Positions 26,085-35,545 of a stretch of DNA of 64,000 nt are shown here, piece by piece. Origin of the DNA: Pseudomonadota bacterium (GTDB taxonomy: Bacteria; Myxococcota_A; Polyangia; Haliangiales; Haliangiaceae); assembly GCA_022360315.1 (NCBI GenBank), contig JAKSDA010000210.1:1-64000 (forward strand). Direction: 5' to 3'. The translations under genes and the position numbers were made by a program. The notes below the pieces were generated by a model that was given only the letters and a program-made list of their open reading frames with translations, had not been told where the DNA came from and made no database searches. How positions within the stretch are numbered: position 1 is the first letter of the stretch; each line of letters begins with the position of its first letter.

Positions 26085-29000
26085 TCACCTACACATCGTT
26101 TGCACGTCATCTTGAATCGTCTGCACAGCACCTTGAGAGGCGGTTTGATTCATCGATGCAGCGGCGCTTTTTCGAGTCCGCGTCCGCGCTCGGAGACGTT
26201 CGTCGATTTCGACCGTCGTGCTGGCTTGCACCAGAGCGGCGAACCGGCCGGCGCTGGCGATATGGGGGCCGCTGAGATCCCACACTCGCACCGAGCGGTC
26301 GGCAGAACCAGAGGCCAGATACCTGCTGTCCGACGAAAACGCAATCGACCGGATCTGGCCGCTATGGCCGCGCAGAATCCGCACAGTGCCGCTGTCGCGA
26401 TGCCAGAGCCGCACCGTTCGGTCGGTGCTCCCGCTGACCAGAAATCCGCTGTCGGGTGAAAAGGCCAGGGTGGTGGGTAGATCGCTGTGGGTACCCAGGT
26501 AGTGCATGACGCCGTTGGCGGTCTCCCACAGGCGAATCGACCGGTCTTCTTCCAATGCCACAGCCAGCCGGGAGCCATCCGGAGAGGCGGCTATCTCGGT
26601 GACCCGGTGGCGCTCGGTATCGAGTTCGCGCAGGGTGTCGGTGGCGAGATCCCATAACCACAGGCCGCGCCAGACCCCGGACACGGCGATCCATCGAGCC
26701 GAGGGCGAATAGGCGATAAATCGCCGGGTGGTCACAGCGCAGCTGCGATCGTCACCGGGCAAGGCCATGTGGGCCACAGTTTTGCCGCTGTCGATGTCGA
26801 CGATGTCGACGCGTGCCGTCATCGCCACCGCGAGGCGCGAGCCATCAGCCGACAACGCGACGCCGCACATCGGCTGATCGCGCACCAGCGCGGTCGATGT
26901 GCCGCTCTCGAGTGACCACAGTATTACCACACCGTCGCGATCGACCGACGCCATGATCGCGCGATCGCGGGCAAACTCGACCGCCAGGACCGGTTTCTCG
27001 TGACCTGCGAGCTCGCGGTGGGAGCCATCCGCCAGGTCCCATAGCTCGATGGAGGGCCGGTCCGGGCGGAGCCAGACGGCAAAGCGGTGATCGGGAGATA
27101 CCGTAGCGTCTGCAATGGTCGCCCGATAACCGCCCGAGCGCACGACCACGCTCTCGGTCCGAGTTGCGTTCCAGCGCCGTACCTCGCCGTTTCCGGCCAA
27201 GGTGGTCAGCTCGTGGCCATCGGCGAAGCGCAGCGCGACCGGCGTGGCCGGCTGTCCACTCAGACGTACGCTGTCACGCCGACCGACCGGCCAGATGCGC
27301 GCGGTTCCGTCCAGGCTGCCGGTAGCGACCATGTCGTCTGTGTGATTGAATGCGGCCGTGAACACATCGTCGGTGTGGCCAAGCAGTACCTGGACGTGGT
27401 CGCTCTTGAGATCCCACAGCCGGGCGGTGTCGTCGTCGCTCGACGAGGCCAGCATGGTCTCGTCGCTGGAGAATGTGAGCGACAGAAGGTGACTGGTGTG
27501 GCCCCGCAATACCCGCGGCAGGCCACCCTGCTCGAGATTCCACAGATAGACTGCCGAATTCCGCCCGGGCGCGGCCAGCCATCGGCCCGTGGGCGAAAAT
27601 GCCAGGGGCAGGAACGACTGCCGTTTGCCCATATCGCCCAGTTCGGTCACCTTTCCGGTCGATGAATCGATGATGCGCAGTACCTCGTCCTGTCCATAGG
27701 CGGCTACCGAGCTGCCGTCGGGGGAGAAGCCAATCTCCTCGAACGGAACGGGCAATGCGATTCGCCACAGCTCGGCCCCGGTTGCCGTGTCGACCAGAGA
27801 GAGCTCGCGCGGAGTCGAGTCGAGCGCGATTCGACTGCCGTTGGGATCAAATGCCGCGACGGTGTTGAACTCGAACACCTTGGTGGTGCGGCCCGATGTG
27901 ACATCCCAGCTGCGAGCGGTCCCATCCCAGGAGACCGAGAGGAGATGGCCTTCTTCGGTGAAACGAAGCTGTTTTATCCAGCTCGCGTGTCCCTCGAGAG
28001 ACCGCGCGGCGGCGACCGTGTAGTCGGGGCTGAGGCGAAATAGCCGTATACTCCCCGATTGAGTGCCTGCAGCGACCTGTACTCCGTCTCGCGAAACCGC
28101 CAGCGATTGAAAATTGCGCTCACCCTGGCTGTCGATCAGGCATTCGTCTCCGCTCTCGCCGTGGATGAGGCGAACCGTGCCGTCCAGGCTGGCGGTCAGA
28201 ACGTGGCGACCGTCGTGGGTGAAGGCCACGTCCATGACCCGCGATCGGTGGGCGATGACGTGGCGCGCTACCCCCCGGGCCACGGCCTCGTCGTAATAGC
28301 CCAGCGCCTGGTGAAACAAGTTGCCGGTAAAGGGGACTTGTTTGAGCCAGGCCACGGTCGCGGTGGGATCGTGGGACAGCGAGCTCTTTGCCTGCGAGAG
28401 CAGCAACTCGTTGCGGTTCCGTCGGGCGAACTCCCGCTCGGCTTCGGCCCGATCTTTGGCCGCAACGATGCGGTTGATGCCGACCGAACCCATCGCGATG
28501 AGCACGATGATGGCAGCCAGCGCGACCAGTACCGGGCTGCGATGCCGCCACAGCCAGCGCTGGAGCAGTAGCCAGGTCGAGTACTCGTGCACCGATACCA
28601 GCTTGCCGGTCTGATAGCGCTTGAGATCTTCAGCCATTTTTTTGGCCGTGGCATAGCGATCGGCGGGGTGACGGGCCATCGCCTTATCGACGATCGCGAT
28701 CAGGTCGGGTGGAAGGTCGTCGGCCCGTGCAGAAAGGGGTATGGGCGGCCCGGCGAGAACCTGGTCCACGACCGATCGGGGATCGGCATCCGAATACGGC
28801 GGCTTGCCGGCCAGTAGCTCGTAGAGCACCGAGCCCAGCGCGTACACGTCAGCTGGCTCGTCGACATTCTCGCCCCGGGCCTGCTCCGGGGCCATGTACG
28901 CAGGTGTTCCAATGACCTTGCCGGATATCGAATAGTTTCCAAGGTTTAGACAAACCGTGCCGGCCGACTGATCGGCGTCCTCGCCGAGCGATACGTCGAT

Positions 29001-29756
29001 CTCGGCAGCCAGATCGATGTCGGGAAGATCCCGGCTAAATGGTCTGGACTCGGTGGTATCGCGGGCCAGTCCCCAGTCCACGACCATGGTCTCGCCGAAC
29101 GAACCGACCACGACATTGGCGGGTTTGATATCGCGGTGAACAACCCCCTGGCTGTGGGCGTAGGCGATGGTTTCGACCACGGCGATGAGATTGGGCAGAT
29201 AGGCCAGGCGTTCGCGCAGGGTCTTGGCGCCTCGGATCAGGGTGAGTAGGGAGTTGCCGGACAACAGCTTCATGACGTAGAACGGCTCGCCAGACGGCCA
29301 CCGCCCGGCCTCGTGGACCGGCACGATGCCGGGGTGCTGGAGCCGGGCGGTGATGAGCGCTTCGCGGACAAAGAGCGACTCGGCGAAGTCCGACACCTTG
29401 AGCATTTCTTTGATCGCCACCGTGCGGCCGAGCCGCTCGTCGTGCGCCTCCATGACCCGTCCCAACCCGCCGCGACCACGCTCGCGCAGAAACCGGTATC
29501 GCTTGGCGTCTTCGGTGAGAAGGCGCCGCTGGTACGCGGTGCCGGGACAACACGATGACTGTTCCGGCTCCCCGGTCGATTCTGGCGCCGGTTTTTTGTG
29601 TTCGACCGGTAGCAATGGCTGGGTCGGAGCTACCGGAGGCGAATCGGCCGACGGGGGGACATCGTCGGGCGCCGATTCGCCGGACGTGCTGCCAGCCGAT
29701 TCGTGATAGGCATTCGCGATGTTGGCCAGGTTGTTTTTGTCCTGACGTGTGTCCAC
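26085..29756 (-). CDS. Membrane Ser/Thr kinase with WD40 beta-propeller(s)
   Basis: The 1223-residue protein starts at GTG 29756 (CTGGAGAATCT upstream). Residues 1-85 are Pro/Ser-rich. The kinase domain (about 86-385) is fully canonical: Lys in VAIKEMLK (116), HRDIKPAN (207-214), DWG in place of DFG (VVDWGLA, 227-229) and APEQARGENVDEPADVYALG. A transmembrane helix lies near 408-427, followed by a coiled coil (DRAEAEREFARRNRNE). From about 490 to 1190 there are many WD40 repeats (for example LLGHTDDVFTAAFNHTDDMV and RILRGHSGQIRSIAFSSDSR), enough for two seven-bladed propellers. The architecture is that of PknB-WD40 receptors found in myxobacteria and planctomycetes. The ligand is unknown. Confidence 0.95.
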   Translation of the reverse strand: MDTRQDKNNLANIANAYHESAGSTSGESAPDDVPPSADSPPVAPTQPLLPVEHKKPAPESTGEPEQSSCCPGTAYQRRLLTEDAKRYRFLRERGRGGLGRVMEAHDERLGRTVAIKEMLKVSDFAESLFVREALITARLQHPGIVPVHEAGRWPSGEPFYVMKLLSGNSLLTLIRGAKTLRERLAYLPNLIAVVETIAYAHSQGVVHRDIKPANVVVGSFGETMVVDWGLARDTTESRPFSRDLPDIDLAAEIDVSLGEDADQSAGTVCLNLGNYSISGKVIGTPAYMAPEQARGENVDEPADVYALGSVLYELLAGKPPYSDADPRSVVDQVLAGPPIPLSARADDLPPDLIAIVDKAMARHPADRYATAKKMAEDLKRYQTGKLVSVHEYSTWLLLQRWLWRHRSPVLVALAAIIVLIAMGSVGINRIVAAKDRAEAEREFARRNRNELLLSQAKSSLSHDPTATVAWLKQVPFTGNLFHQALGYYDEAVARGVARHVIAHRSRVMDVAFTHDGRHVLTASLDGTVRLIHGESGDECLIDSQGERNFQSLAVSRDGVQVAAGTQSGSIRLFRLSPDYTVAAARSLEGHASWIKQLRFTEEGHLLSVSWDGTARSWDVTSGRTTKVFEFNTVAAFDPNGSRIALDSTPRELSLVDTATGAELWRIALPVPFEEIGFSPDGSSVAAYGQDEVLRIIDSSTGKVTELGDMGKRQSFLPLAFSPTGRWLAAPGRNSAVYLWNLEQGGLPRVLRGHTSHLLSLTFSSDETMLASSSDDDTARLWDLKSDHVQVLLGHTDDVFTAAFNHTDDMVATGSLDGTARIWPVGRRDSVRLSGQPATPVALRFADGHELTTLAGNGEVRRWNATRTESVVVRSGGYRATIADATVSPDHRFAVWLRPDRPSIELWDLADGSHRELAGHEKPVLAVEFARDRAIMASVDRDGVVILWSLESGTSTALVRDQPMCGVALSADGSRLAVAMTARVDIVDIDSGKTVAHMALPGDDRSCAVTTRRFIAYSPSARWIAVSGVWRGLWLWDLATDTLRELDTERHRVTEIAASPDGSRLAVALEEDRSIRLWETANGVMHYLGTHSDLPTTLAFSPDSGFLVSGSTDRTVRLWHRDSGTVRILRGHSGQIRSIAFSSDSRYLASGSADRSVRVWDLSGPHIASAGRFAALVQASTTVEIDERLRARTRTRKSAAASMNQTASQGAVQTIQDDVQTMCR

Positions 29757-29970
29757 AGATTCTCCAGGCTCTCATCGATAGCTTGTCCAGGCCACTGGCT
29801 GGTCAACGTACCCCCATCTACAAATGGTACCGCAATCGGCCATGGGATGGTAATGGGCTGGTAGGTTGTGCGGCAGTTGATTTTTGTTTCTGCGCTCGCG
29901 CCGGTTGCGGTCAGAGCTTTGCAGAACATAGGCTCGTCCCATCCAACCCAGCTATGGACAAACAAAGACT

Positions 29971-31425
29971 ATGATCGACGATCGCTGCCGCTACTCCGTG
30001 TTGGTTGCTTCTCTGCTCGCAGGCGTAATGCTGCTTGCCTGTTCGCGTTCGCCCGAGACGGAGAATAAACCCCCCGAGACCGCCAATCAGCCGGCCCAGC
30101 CGGGGCCTGCACCCGCACCCGCACCAAAGGTGTGGAGCCTGGCATCTGCCGCTGCGCCGTACCGCGGGGTTGCCCTGCGCACCATCGGGGAGTCGCTGCC
30201 ACCGCTCGAAGCCATGGCCAAATTGACCGAGAAATTCGAGAAGAGCACCGGCATCGAGGTGACAATCGAGATGTACGAGCACTCCGAGGCGGTCAACAAG
30301 GTCATGCTCGACCTCAATTCGCGGCGCGGTCGCTATGATTTCATCCTACAGCCCCATCGTGAGCTCGGCCGCTTTGTCACCAACAAACACGTCCTGCCGC
30401 TCGATCGGTTCATGAACGACGCCAAGCTGCGCGATCCCAGCTTTAAGCCCGGCGAACAGCTGTATCAGAAGCAGTGGAAAGAGATCTCCTGGTACGACGG
30501 CAACGTGTACGGCTTTCCCTTTACCGCGCTGACCATGTACCTGTGGTACCGCGTGGATCTTCTCGAAGATCCCCAGGAGCGCGCCGGATTTGCGGCCAAA
30601 TACGGCCGCGAGATGGCGGTGCCGACGACCTGGCAGCAGTACTCGGACCTGGCGGCATGGTTCTACCGGCCGGACAAAAAATTCTACGGTACGGCCATCC
30701 AGGGCAAGCGGCACGAGGCACTGTGGTACGAGTGGCTCAACGTTCTGTACAGTTTTGGCGGCGACATGCTGGACATCGAGACCGGCAGCGAGTGCGGCCC
30801 TGTTGTCGTCAATAGCCCCGAGGCCATCGAGGCACTCGAGTATTACAAGGGGCTCATGAAGTACTCGCCGCCCGACACCCGCAATTATTTTTGGGACGAC
30901 CTGATGGCTCTCATGCAGCAGGGCAAGGTGTTTCAGGTCCTTATGTGGAACGATGCCACGTATGCGGTCGAGGATGCCAAACAGAGCAAGGTCGCCGGCA
31001 AATTGGGCTTTGCCGTCACTCCCCAGGGCAAGGGAGGCAAAGTTGGCCAGGTAGAAGGCTGGACCTATCTGATCCCGGCGTATTCCAAACACCCCGAAGC
31101 AGCGTATCTATTCATCCAGTGGATGATGGCATTCGAGCAGCAGCTAGAGCAGCATCTCAACGGTGGTGCGTCGTCCCGTCCCGACGTGTACGCCGACCCG
31201 AAGGTGAGCGAGATCAGCTACTCCCAGGCGTCCATGGACACCATGGCGGTGGCCCGGCCCAAGCCGACCATCCCGGAGTCGCCGCAGCTCACCGAGATCC
31301 TGGTGCGCGAGCTCAGCATCGCCCTTGCGGGCAAAAAGACCCCCAAACAGGCCCTGGATACGGCTGCCAGGGAGATGAGCCAGCTGCTCGGCAGTTGCGC
31401 GCCGCTCAAATACCCGGTGCAGTGA
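29971..31425 (+). CDS. ABC importer substrate-binding lipoprotein (family 1, sugar type)
   Basis: The 484-residue protein has a signal sequence and lipobox (VMLLACSRS, Cys24), a Pro/Ala linker, then a type 1 solute-binding fold: PPLEAMAKLTEKFEKSTGIEVTIE opens the first lobe and WKEISWYDGNVYGFPFTALT is the hinge typical of SBP_bac_1/SBP_bac_8 proteins. VEGWTYLIPAYSKHPEAAYLFIQWMM is the conserved C-terminal lobe phrase. It binds a sugar or sugar alcohol outside the cytoplasmic membrane and delivers it to the permeases encoded next. It is the first gene of a five-gene operon (binding protein, two permeases, ATPase, small membrane protein). It is divergent from the kinase-WD40 gene across 214 bp. 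Confidence 0.94.
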   Translation: MIDDRCRYSVLVASLLAGVMLLACSRSPETENKPPETANQPAQPGPAPAPAPKVWSLASAAAPYRGVALRTIGESLPPLEAMAKLTEKFEKSTGIEVTIEMYEHSEAVNKVMLDLNSRRGRYDFILQPHRELGRFVTNKHVLPLDRFMNDAKLRDPSFKPGEQLYQKQWKEISWYDGNVYGFPFTALTMYLWYRVDLLEDPQERAGFAAKYGREMAVPTTWQQYSDLAAWFYRPDKKFYGTAIQGKRHEALWYEWLNVLYSFGGDMLDIETGSECGPVVVNSPEAIEALEYYKGLMKYSPPDTRNYFWDDLMALMQQGKVFQVLMWNDATYAVEDAKQSKVAGKLGFAVTPQGKGGKVGQVEGWTYLIPAYSKHPEAAYLFIQWMMAFEQQLEQHLNGGASSRPDVYADPKVSEISYSQASMDTMAVARPKPTIPESPQLTEILVRELSIALAGKKTPKQALDTAAREMSQLLGSCAPLKYPVQ

Positions 31426-31465
31426 GTCTGATTGATTGCCGTGTCTACAGAGCCGAGTTGCCGAT

Positions 31466-32410
31466 ATGAAAAAGCCAAAATCCATCGGCGCTGCATTGGC
31501 CACAGCGGTTTGGGATCGCGGAGTTGGCGTGGCGTTCCTGGTCCCGGGCCTGATCTTGCTCACGGTGATCCTGGTCGGCCCGTTCATGACCACGATCGGG
31601 CTCAGCTTTACTGATCTGAGCTATGCGCTGCCCGATCGCGACGGCAACTTTGTCGGGTTCGACAACTATCGCCGCCTCATGCGCGATGACCCGGTGTTCT
31701 GGCAAAGCGTTATCACCACGCTGCAGTTTGTCGCGGTCGCGGTTGCGGTCGAGTTCGTGCTCGGCTTTGCTGTGGCCCTTTTGCTCTCGGCCCACATCCG
31801 CAGGCGTCGGGTCGTGCTCACGCTCTTTCTCGTGCCGATGATGCTGGCCCCGGTTGCTGTGGGCCTTATCTGGAAGCTGATGCTGCAGGGCGACTTCGGC
31901 ATGCTCACCCACTATTTGCGAACGGTCGGTCTTCTCGGCGAGCAAACGGCCGTGTTCAGCGATCCCGACCTGGCTCTCGCTGCGGTCATATTGATCGACA
32001 TCTGGCAGTGGACCCCATTTGTCACCCTGGTCATGCTGGCCGGACTCCTGTCCTTGCCGCGCGAACCGTACGAGGCCGCCATCATGGACGGTGCGGGCCG
32101 CTTTCGCATTTTTCGCGACATTACCGTGCCGCTGCTCCGCCCGGTCATCGCCCTGGTGTTGCTGTTGCGCGGCATCGACGCGTTCAAGGAGTTCGACAAG
32201 ATCTACATCTTGACCGGAGGTGGCCCGGGCACTGCCACCGAGCTTCTCAGTGTCTATACCTGGAGGGTAAATTTTCGCGACTGGGACCTCGGCTACGGAG
32301 CGGTCTGTGCATTCATGGTCTATCTGGTCGTACTGATCCTTTCGGCAGCGTGTCACACGGCGATGACGTATGCCCGGGGAGCGTCCGGTAACGAGGGGCG
32401 GAGAGGGTGA
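31466..32410 (+). CDS. ABC importer permease, MalF/UgpA type
   Basis: The 314-residue start at ATG 31466 (MKKPKSIG) lies 40 bp after the binding protein. The protein has six predicted membrane helices (first: VGVAFLVPGLILLTVILVGP) and the conserved cytoplasmic EAA loop EAAIMDGAGRFRIFRDITVP, which contacts the ATPase. The periplasmic loop after helix 1 and the GGGPGTATELLSVYTWRVNF phrase are typical of MalF-family subunits of carbohydrate ABC transporters. It forms a heterodimer with the next permease. Confidence 0.95.
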   Translation: MKKPKSIGAALATAVWDRGVGVAFLVPGLILLTVILVGPFMTTIGLSFTDLSYALPDRDGNFVGFDNYRRLMRDDPVFWQSVITTLQFVAVAVAVEFVLGFAVALLLSAHIRRRRVVLTLFLVPMMLAPVAVGLIWKLMLQGDFGMLTHYLRTVGLLGEQTAVFSDPDLALAAVILIDIWQWTPFVTLVMLAGLLSLPREPYEAAIMDGAGRFRIFRDITVPLLRPVIALVLLLRGIDAFKEFDKIYILTGGGPGTATELLSVYTWRVNFRDWDLGYGAVCAFMVYLVVLILSAACHTAMTYARGASGNEGRRG

Positions 32411-33225
32411 CGCGGGCCTGGCGCGGCGCGGCCCTGGCCGCAATTGTCGTCGTGCTCGTGGTCGGGCTGACGCCGTATTTGTGGATGTTCGCGACCTCGT
32501 TTAAGACCCGTCTGGACACTCTGTCGGATGTGCCGATCTGGACATTCCAGCCCACTCTCGAGCACTACCCCGAGGTCTTTTTGGACAAGGAATACCTGCC
32601 GCTTTTGTGGAACAGCGTCGCCATCGCGCTGGGCACCACCCTGCTCTCGCTTTTCGTTGGCGTGCCGGCGGCCTACGTGTTTGCCCGTTACCAATTTCGC
32701 GCCAAAGAAGATCTGTTTTTTTTCTTTTTGACCACGCGGATGGCGCCGTCGATCTCGATCGTGGTGCCGATGTATCTTCTGTTCAATTACTTCGGCCTCA
32801 TCGACACCAAATTCGCGGTGGTCCTGGCCCATACCACATTCAATTTGTCGCTGGTGGTGTGGATGATGCGGGGATTTTTTGCCGACATTCCGGTCGAGAT
32901 CGACGAGGCAGCACAGCTCGACGGGCACAGTCGAGCCGGTGCTTTCGCGCGCGTGCTGCTTCCCCTGGCCGGGCCGGGCATTGCCGCGACAGCGGTTTTG
33001 TGCTTCATCCTGAGCTGGAACGAGTTTCTTTATGTATTCATCCTGGCCTCGTTCGAGTCGCGGACGCTGACGGTGGGAATTCCCGGTCTGGTCACGCCGC
33101 ACGGCACGCTGTGGGGGCAGGTCGCGGCAGTCGCCGTGGTCGCGACCCTGCCCATTCTGATCTTTGCCGCGCTGGTGCAGAAGCATCTGGTTCGCGGGCT
33201 GACCTTCGGCGCTGTGAAGGGATGA
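32407..33225 (+). CDS. ABC importer permease, MalG/UgpE type
   Basis: The 272-residue permease starts at GTG 32407, overlapping the stop of the preceding permease by 4 nt (GTGA). It has six predicted helices (first: AALAAIVVVLVVGLTPYLWM) and the EAA loop EAAQLDGHSRAGAFARVLLP. The phrases FATSFKT and FFLTTRMAPSISIVVPMYLL are standard in MalG-type subunits. It ends 4 bp before the ATPase gene. Confidence 0.95.
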   Translation: MTRAWRGAALAAIVVVLVVGLTPYLWMFATSFKTRLDTLSDVPIWTFQPTLEHYPEVFLDKEYLPLLWNSVAIALGTTLLSLFVGVPAAYVFARYQFRAKEDLFFFFLTTRMAPSISIVVPMYLLFNYFGLIDTKFAVVLAHTTFNLSLVVWMMRGFFADIPVEIDEAAQLDGHSRAGAFARVLLPLAGPGIAATAVLCFILSWNEFLYVFILASFESRTLTVGIPGLVTPHGTLWGQVAAVAVVATLPILIFAALVQKHLVRGLTFGAVKG

Positions 33226-33229
33226 TGTC

Positions 33230-34285
33230 ATGGCCATCGCGTTCCGCCGCATACGCAAGGTTTTTGACGACGGTACGGTCGCGCTCGACGATTTCGATCT
33301 CGGCTTCGAAAACGGCGAGTTCATCGTCTTTTTGGGGCCGTCGGGCAGCGGTAAATCGACTGCATGCCGAATTCTGGCCGGATTGGAGACGCCGTCGAAA
33401 GGAGCCGTCGAAGTGGACGGCAACGATATCACCAGCCTGGCCCCGCGCCAGCGCGGCATGAGCATGGTATTTCAACACTACGCTCTCTATCCCCATAAGA
33501 CCGTGTACGAGAACATCGCCTATCCGCTGCGAGTGCGCGGGGAGAACGAGGGTGAGATCGAACGGGCGGTGCGCGAGGTGGCCGACATGCTCGGCATTGC
33601 CGATCTATTCCGACGCCGGCCCAAGCAACTCTCTGGCGGTGAGGCCCAGCGGGTGGCAGTGGCTCGAGCCCTGGTGTGGAAGCCGGAAATCTGTCTGATG
33701 GACGAGCCGCTGAGCAATCTCGATGCCCTGCTCAGGCTGCAGACGCGTGCCGAACTCAAACGCATTCACCGCGAATTGCAAAAGACCTTCGTGTTCGTGA
33801 CCCACGATCAAGAAGAGGCCATGAGTCTGGGGACCCGCATCGCCGTGCTCGACCGGGGTCGGTTGATCCAGTTCGACACCCCGCAGGCGATCTATCACCG
33901 GCCGGCCACCCGATTTGTGGCCGAGTTCATCGGCCGTCCAGCCATGAACACCATCGATGGTACCATCGAAGCCGGTAACTTTCGCGCCGGGGAGCTCACC
34001 GTGCCGATGCCCGACCCGATGCCAGGGCCGGCTGTGCTGGGCATCCGTCCCGAGCAGATCGAACTGGTCGACCAACCTGGACCGGATGTGGTCACGATGA
34101 CGCTGGATATCAAAGAGGTGGTCGAACCCGATACATTGCTCACCCTCAAACGAGGTGAAGTCTCTGTGGTCGTCCGTACGTTGCGCCAGGTATCGGGCCT
34201 GCAAACCGGGGATGACGTCCACGTGCGCCTGCCCGCCAGTGCGCTCCACACATTTGCCAGTCAGGATGGCCGCCGCTTGTCATGA
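33230..34285 (+). CDS. ABC importer ATPase, MalK/UgpC/MsmK type
   Basis: The 351-residue ATPase has Walker A GPSGSGKSTACRIL, Q-loop MVFQHYALYPH, signature LSGGEAQRVAVARAL, Walker B ICLMDEPLSNLDA and H-loop VTHDQEEAMSLG. A C-terminal TOBE-type beta domain (VLGIRPEQIELVDQ, then VEPDTLLTLKRGEVSVVV) is present, as in MalK-like ATPases that can be regulated by sugar PTS or other proteins. It powers the permease pair and overlaps the small downstream gene by 4 nt. Confidence 0.96.
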   Translation: MAIAFRRIRKVFDDGTVALDDFDLGFENGEFIVFLGPSGSGKSTACRILAGLETPSKGAVEVDGNDITSLAPRQRGMSMVFQHYALYPHKTVYENIAYPLRVRGENEGEIERAVREVADMLGIADLFRRRPKQLSGGEAQRVAVARALVWKPEICLMDEPLSNLDALLRLQTRAELKRIHRELQKTFVFVTHDQEEAMSLGTRIAVLDRGRLIQFDTPQAIYHRPATRFVAEFIGRPAMNTIDGTIEAGNFRAGELTVPMPDPMPGPAVLGIRPEQIELVDQPGPDVVTMTLDIKEVVEPDTLLTLKRGEVSVVVRTLRQVSGLQTGDDVHVRLPASALHTFASQDGRRLS

Positions 34286-34446
34286 CTCCGTTGATCCATT
34301 TGATTCCCCTCGCCATCTCGGCCCTGGGCTGGTGCGTTTTTGGCCAGCTCAATCGCCGGATGGGTTGGTTCCGCCGCGGTGAGGTGATCTTCTGGGATGC
34401 TATCTTTTTGGTCGTGGTGTTTTTGATCTGGTTGCGGTGGTATTGA
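34282..34446 (+). CDS. Small two-helix membrane protein, last gene of the ABC operon
   Basis: A 54-residue frame starts at ATG 34282, overlapping the ATPase stop (ATGA), and ends at 34446. It has two hydrophobic helices (LIHLIPLAISALGWCVFGQL and VIFWDAIFLVVVFLIWLRWY) separated by a basic loop (NRRMGWFRRGEV). The tight coupling and clean membrane profile argue that it is a real gene; it is shorter than most gene-finder cut-offs. I do not recognise a family. It could be a small accessory subunit or stabiliser of the transporter, which is inference from context only. Confidence 0.7.
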   Translation: MTPLIHLIPLAISALGWCVFGQLNRRMGWFRRGEVIFWDAIFLVVVFLIWLRWY

Positions 34447-34508
34447 ACCCGCCTCGGGAGGCGCCGGGGATAGTTGCCACGGCGGCACACTTTCTGTATA
34501 TCGCCACC

Positions 34509-35540
34509 ATGGCCGGGCACGACTCAGAGAAACCGGGCGACGCCGATTTGGCGTTGGCGTCTGTCCACGCCGGGTTCTGCGCCATTCTCGGCTTGCCCAA
34601 TGTCGGTAAATCGACCCTGCTCAACCGCGTGCTCGGACTGCGTCTGGTGGCGGTCTCGCGCAAGCCGCAGACCACCCGCAACCGCATCCTCGGGGTACAT
34701 AACACCGCGCTCGGGTCGGCTGACGAAATCGCCGGCGAAGTGCACCGGGCCGCAGAGCGCGCCGAGCCTCGCTCCGGTCAAGCGCAGATCATCTTTGTCG
34801 ATACGCCCGGGATCCAGCGCGGTCCGGGGGCGCTGCGCCGATACATGCGCGACCAGTCACTCGGGGCTGTGGGCGACAGCGATGTTGTTCTCATCCTGGT
34901 CGACGCCGGCGATCCAGCCCAGCACGACTCGGCGAGGTTGCGCCAGCCCGATACTCGGGCTCTGATCAAGGCGCTCGACCGGGTGAAGTCGCCGGCGATC
35001 GTGGCGATCAACAAGATCGACCTGCTCGACAGACCCGAGCGGCTGCTTCCCATCATCGCCTCCTATGCCGAGACCGGGATGTTTGCCGAGGTGGTGCCGA
35101 TCTCGGCCAAAACCGGCAACGGGGTCGATCGATTGGTCACCCTGGTTGCGCGCAGTTTGCCGCTGGGACCGCAGCTCTTTCCCGACGACATGGTCACCGA
35201 TCGCGCCGAGCGTTTTCTGGCCGGCGAACTCATCCGCGAGCAGCTCTTTCGCCAGCTCGGGCAAGAGCTCCCGTACGCCACAGCAGTGGTGGTGGAATCG
35301 TTCCACGAACGAGTGCAGCAGGGCGACGTGGTGATCGACGCGGTGATTTACGTGGAGCGCAACTCGCAAAAAGGCATGGTCGTCGGCAAGGGCGGCAGGC
35401 GTATCAAGATGGTTGGCAGCCGAGCGCGCCAGGCCATCTCACAGCTTCTCGGCTGCGAGGTTCACGTCAAATTGCACGTCAAGGTGGCTTCGGCTTGGTC
35501 GAGAGTCGACGCCGGCATCCGCCGGATGGGATACGAGTGA
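34509..35540 (+). CDS. era: GTPase Era (16S rRNA/30S maturation)
   Basis: From ATG 34509 the protein has 343 residues, slightly longer than usual. The G-domain has G1 GLPNVGKSTLLNRV, G2-region KPQTTRNRILG, G3 FVDTPGIQ, G4 AINKIDLL and G5 ISAKTGNG. The KH domain is clear: RNSQKGMVVGKGGRRIKMVG and ARQAISQLLGCEVHVKL. An insertion of about 25 residues (GSADEIAGEVHRAAERAEPR) sits between G2 and G3, explaining the extra length. Era binds the 3' end of 16S rRNA and couples 30S assembly to growth. No clear ribosome-binding site precedes the ATG. Der follows directly. Confidence 0.95.
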   Translation: MAGHDSEKPGDADLALASVHAGFCAILGLPNVGKSTLLNRVLGLRLVAVSRKPQTTRNRILGVHNTALGSADEIAGEVHRAAERAEPRSGQAQIIFVDTPGIQRGPGALRRYMRDQSLGAVGDSDVVLILVDAGDPAQHDSARLRQPDTRALIKALDRVKSPAIVAINKIDLLDRPERLLPIIASYAETGMFAEVVPISAKTGNGVDRLVTLVARSLPLGPQLFPDDMVTDRAERFLAGELIREQLFRQLGQELPYATAVVVESFHERVQQGDVVIDAVIYVERNSQKGMVVGKGGRRIKMVGSRARQAISQLLGCEVHVKLHVKVASAWSRVDAGIRRMGYE

Positions 35541-35545
35541 GTCGA

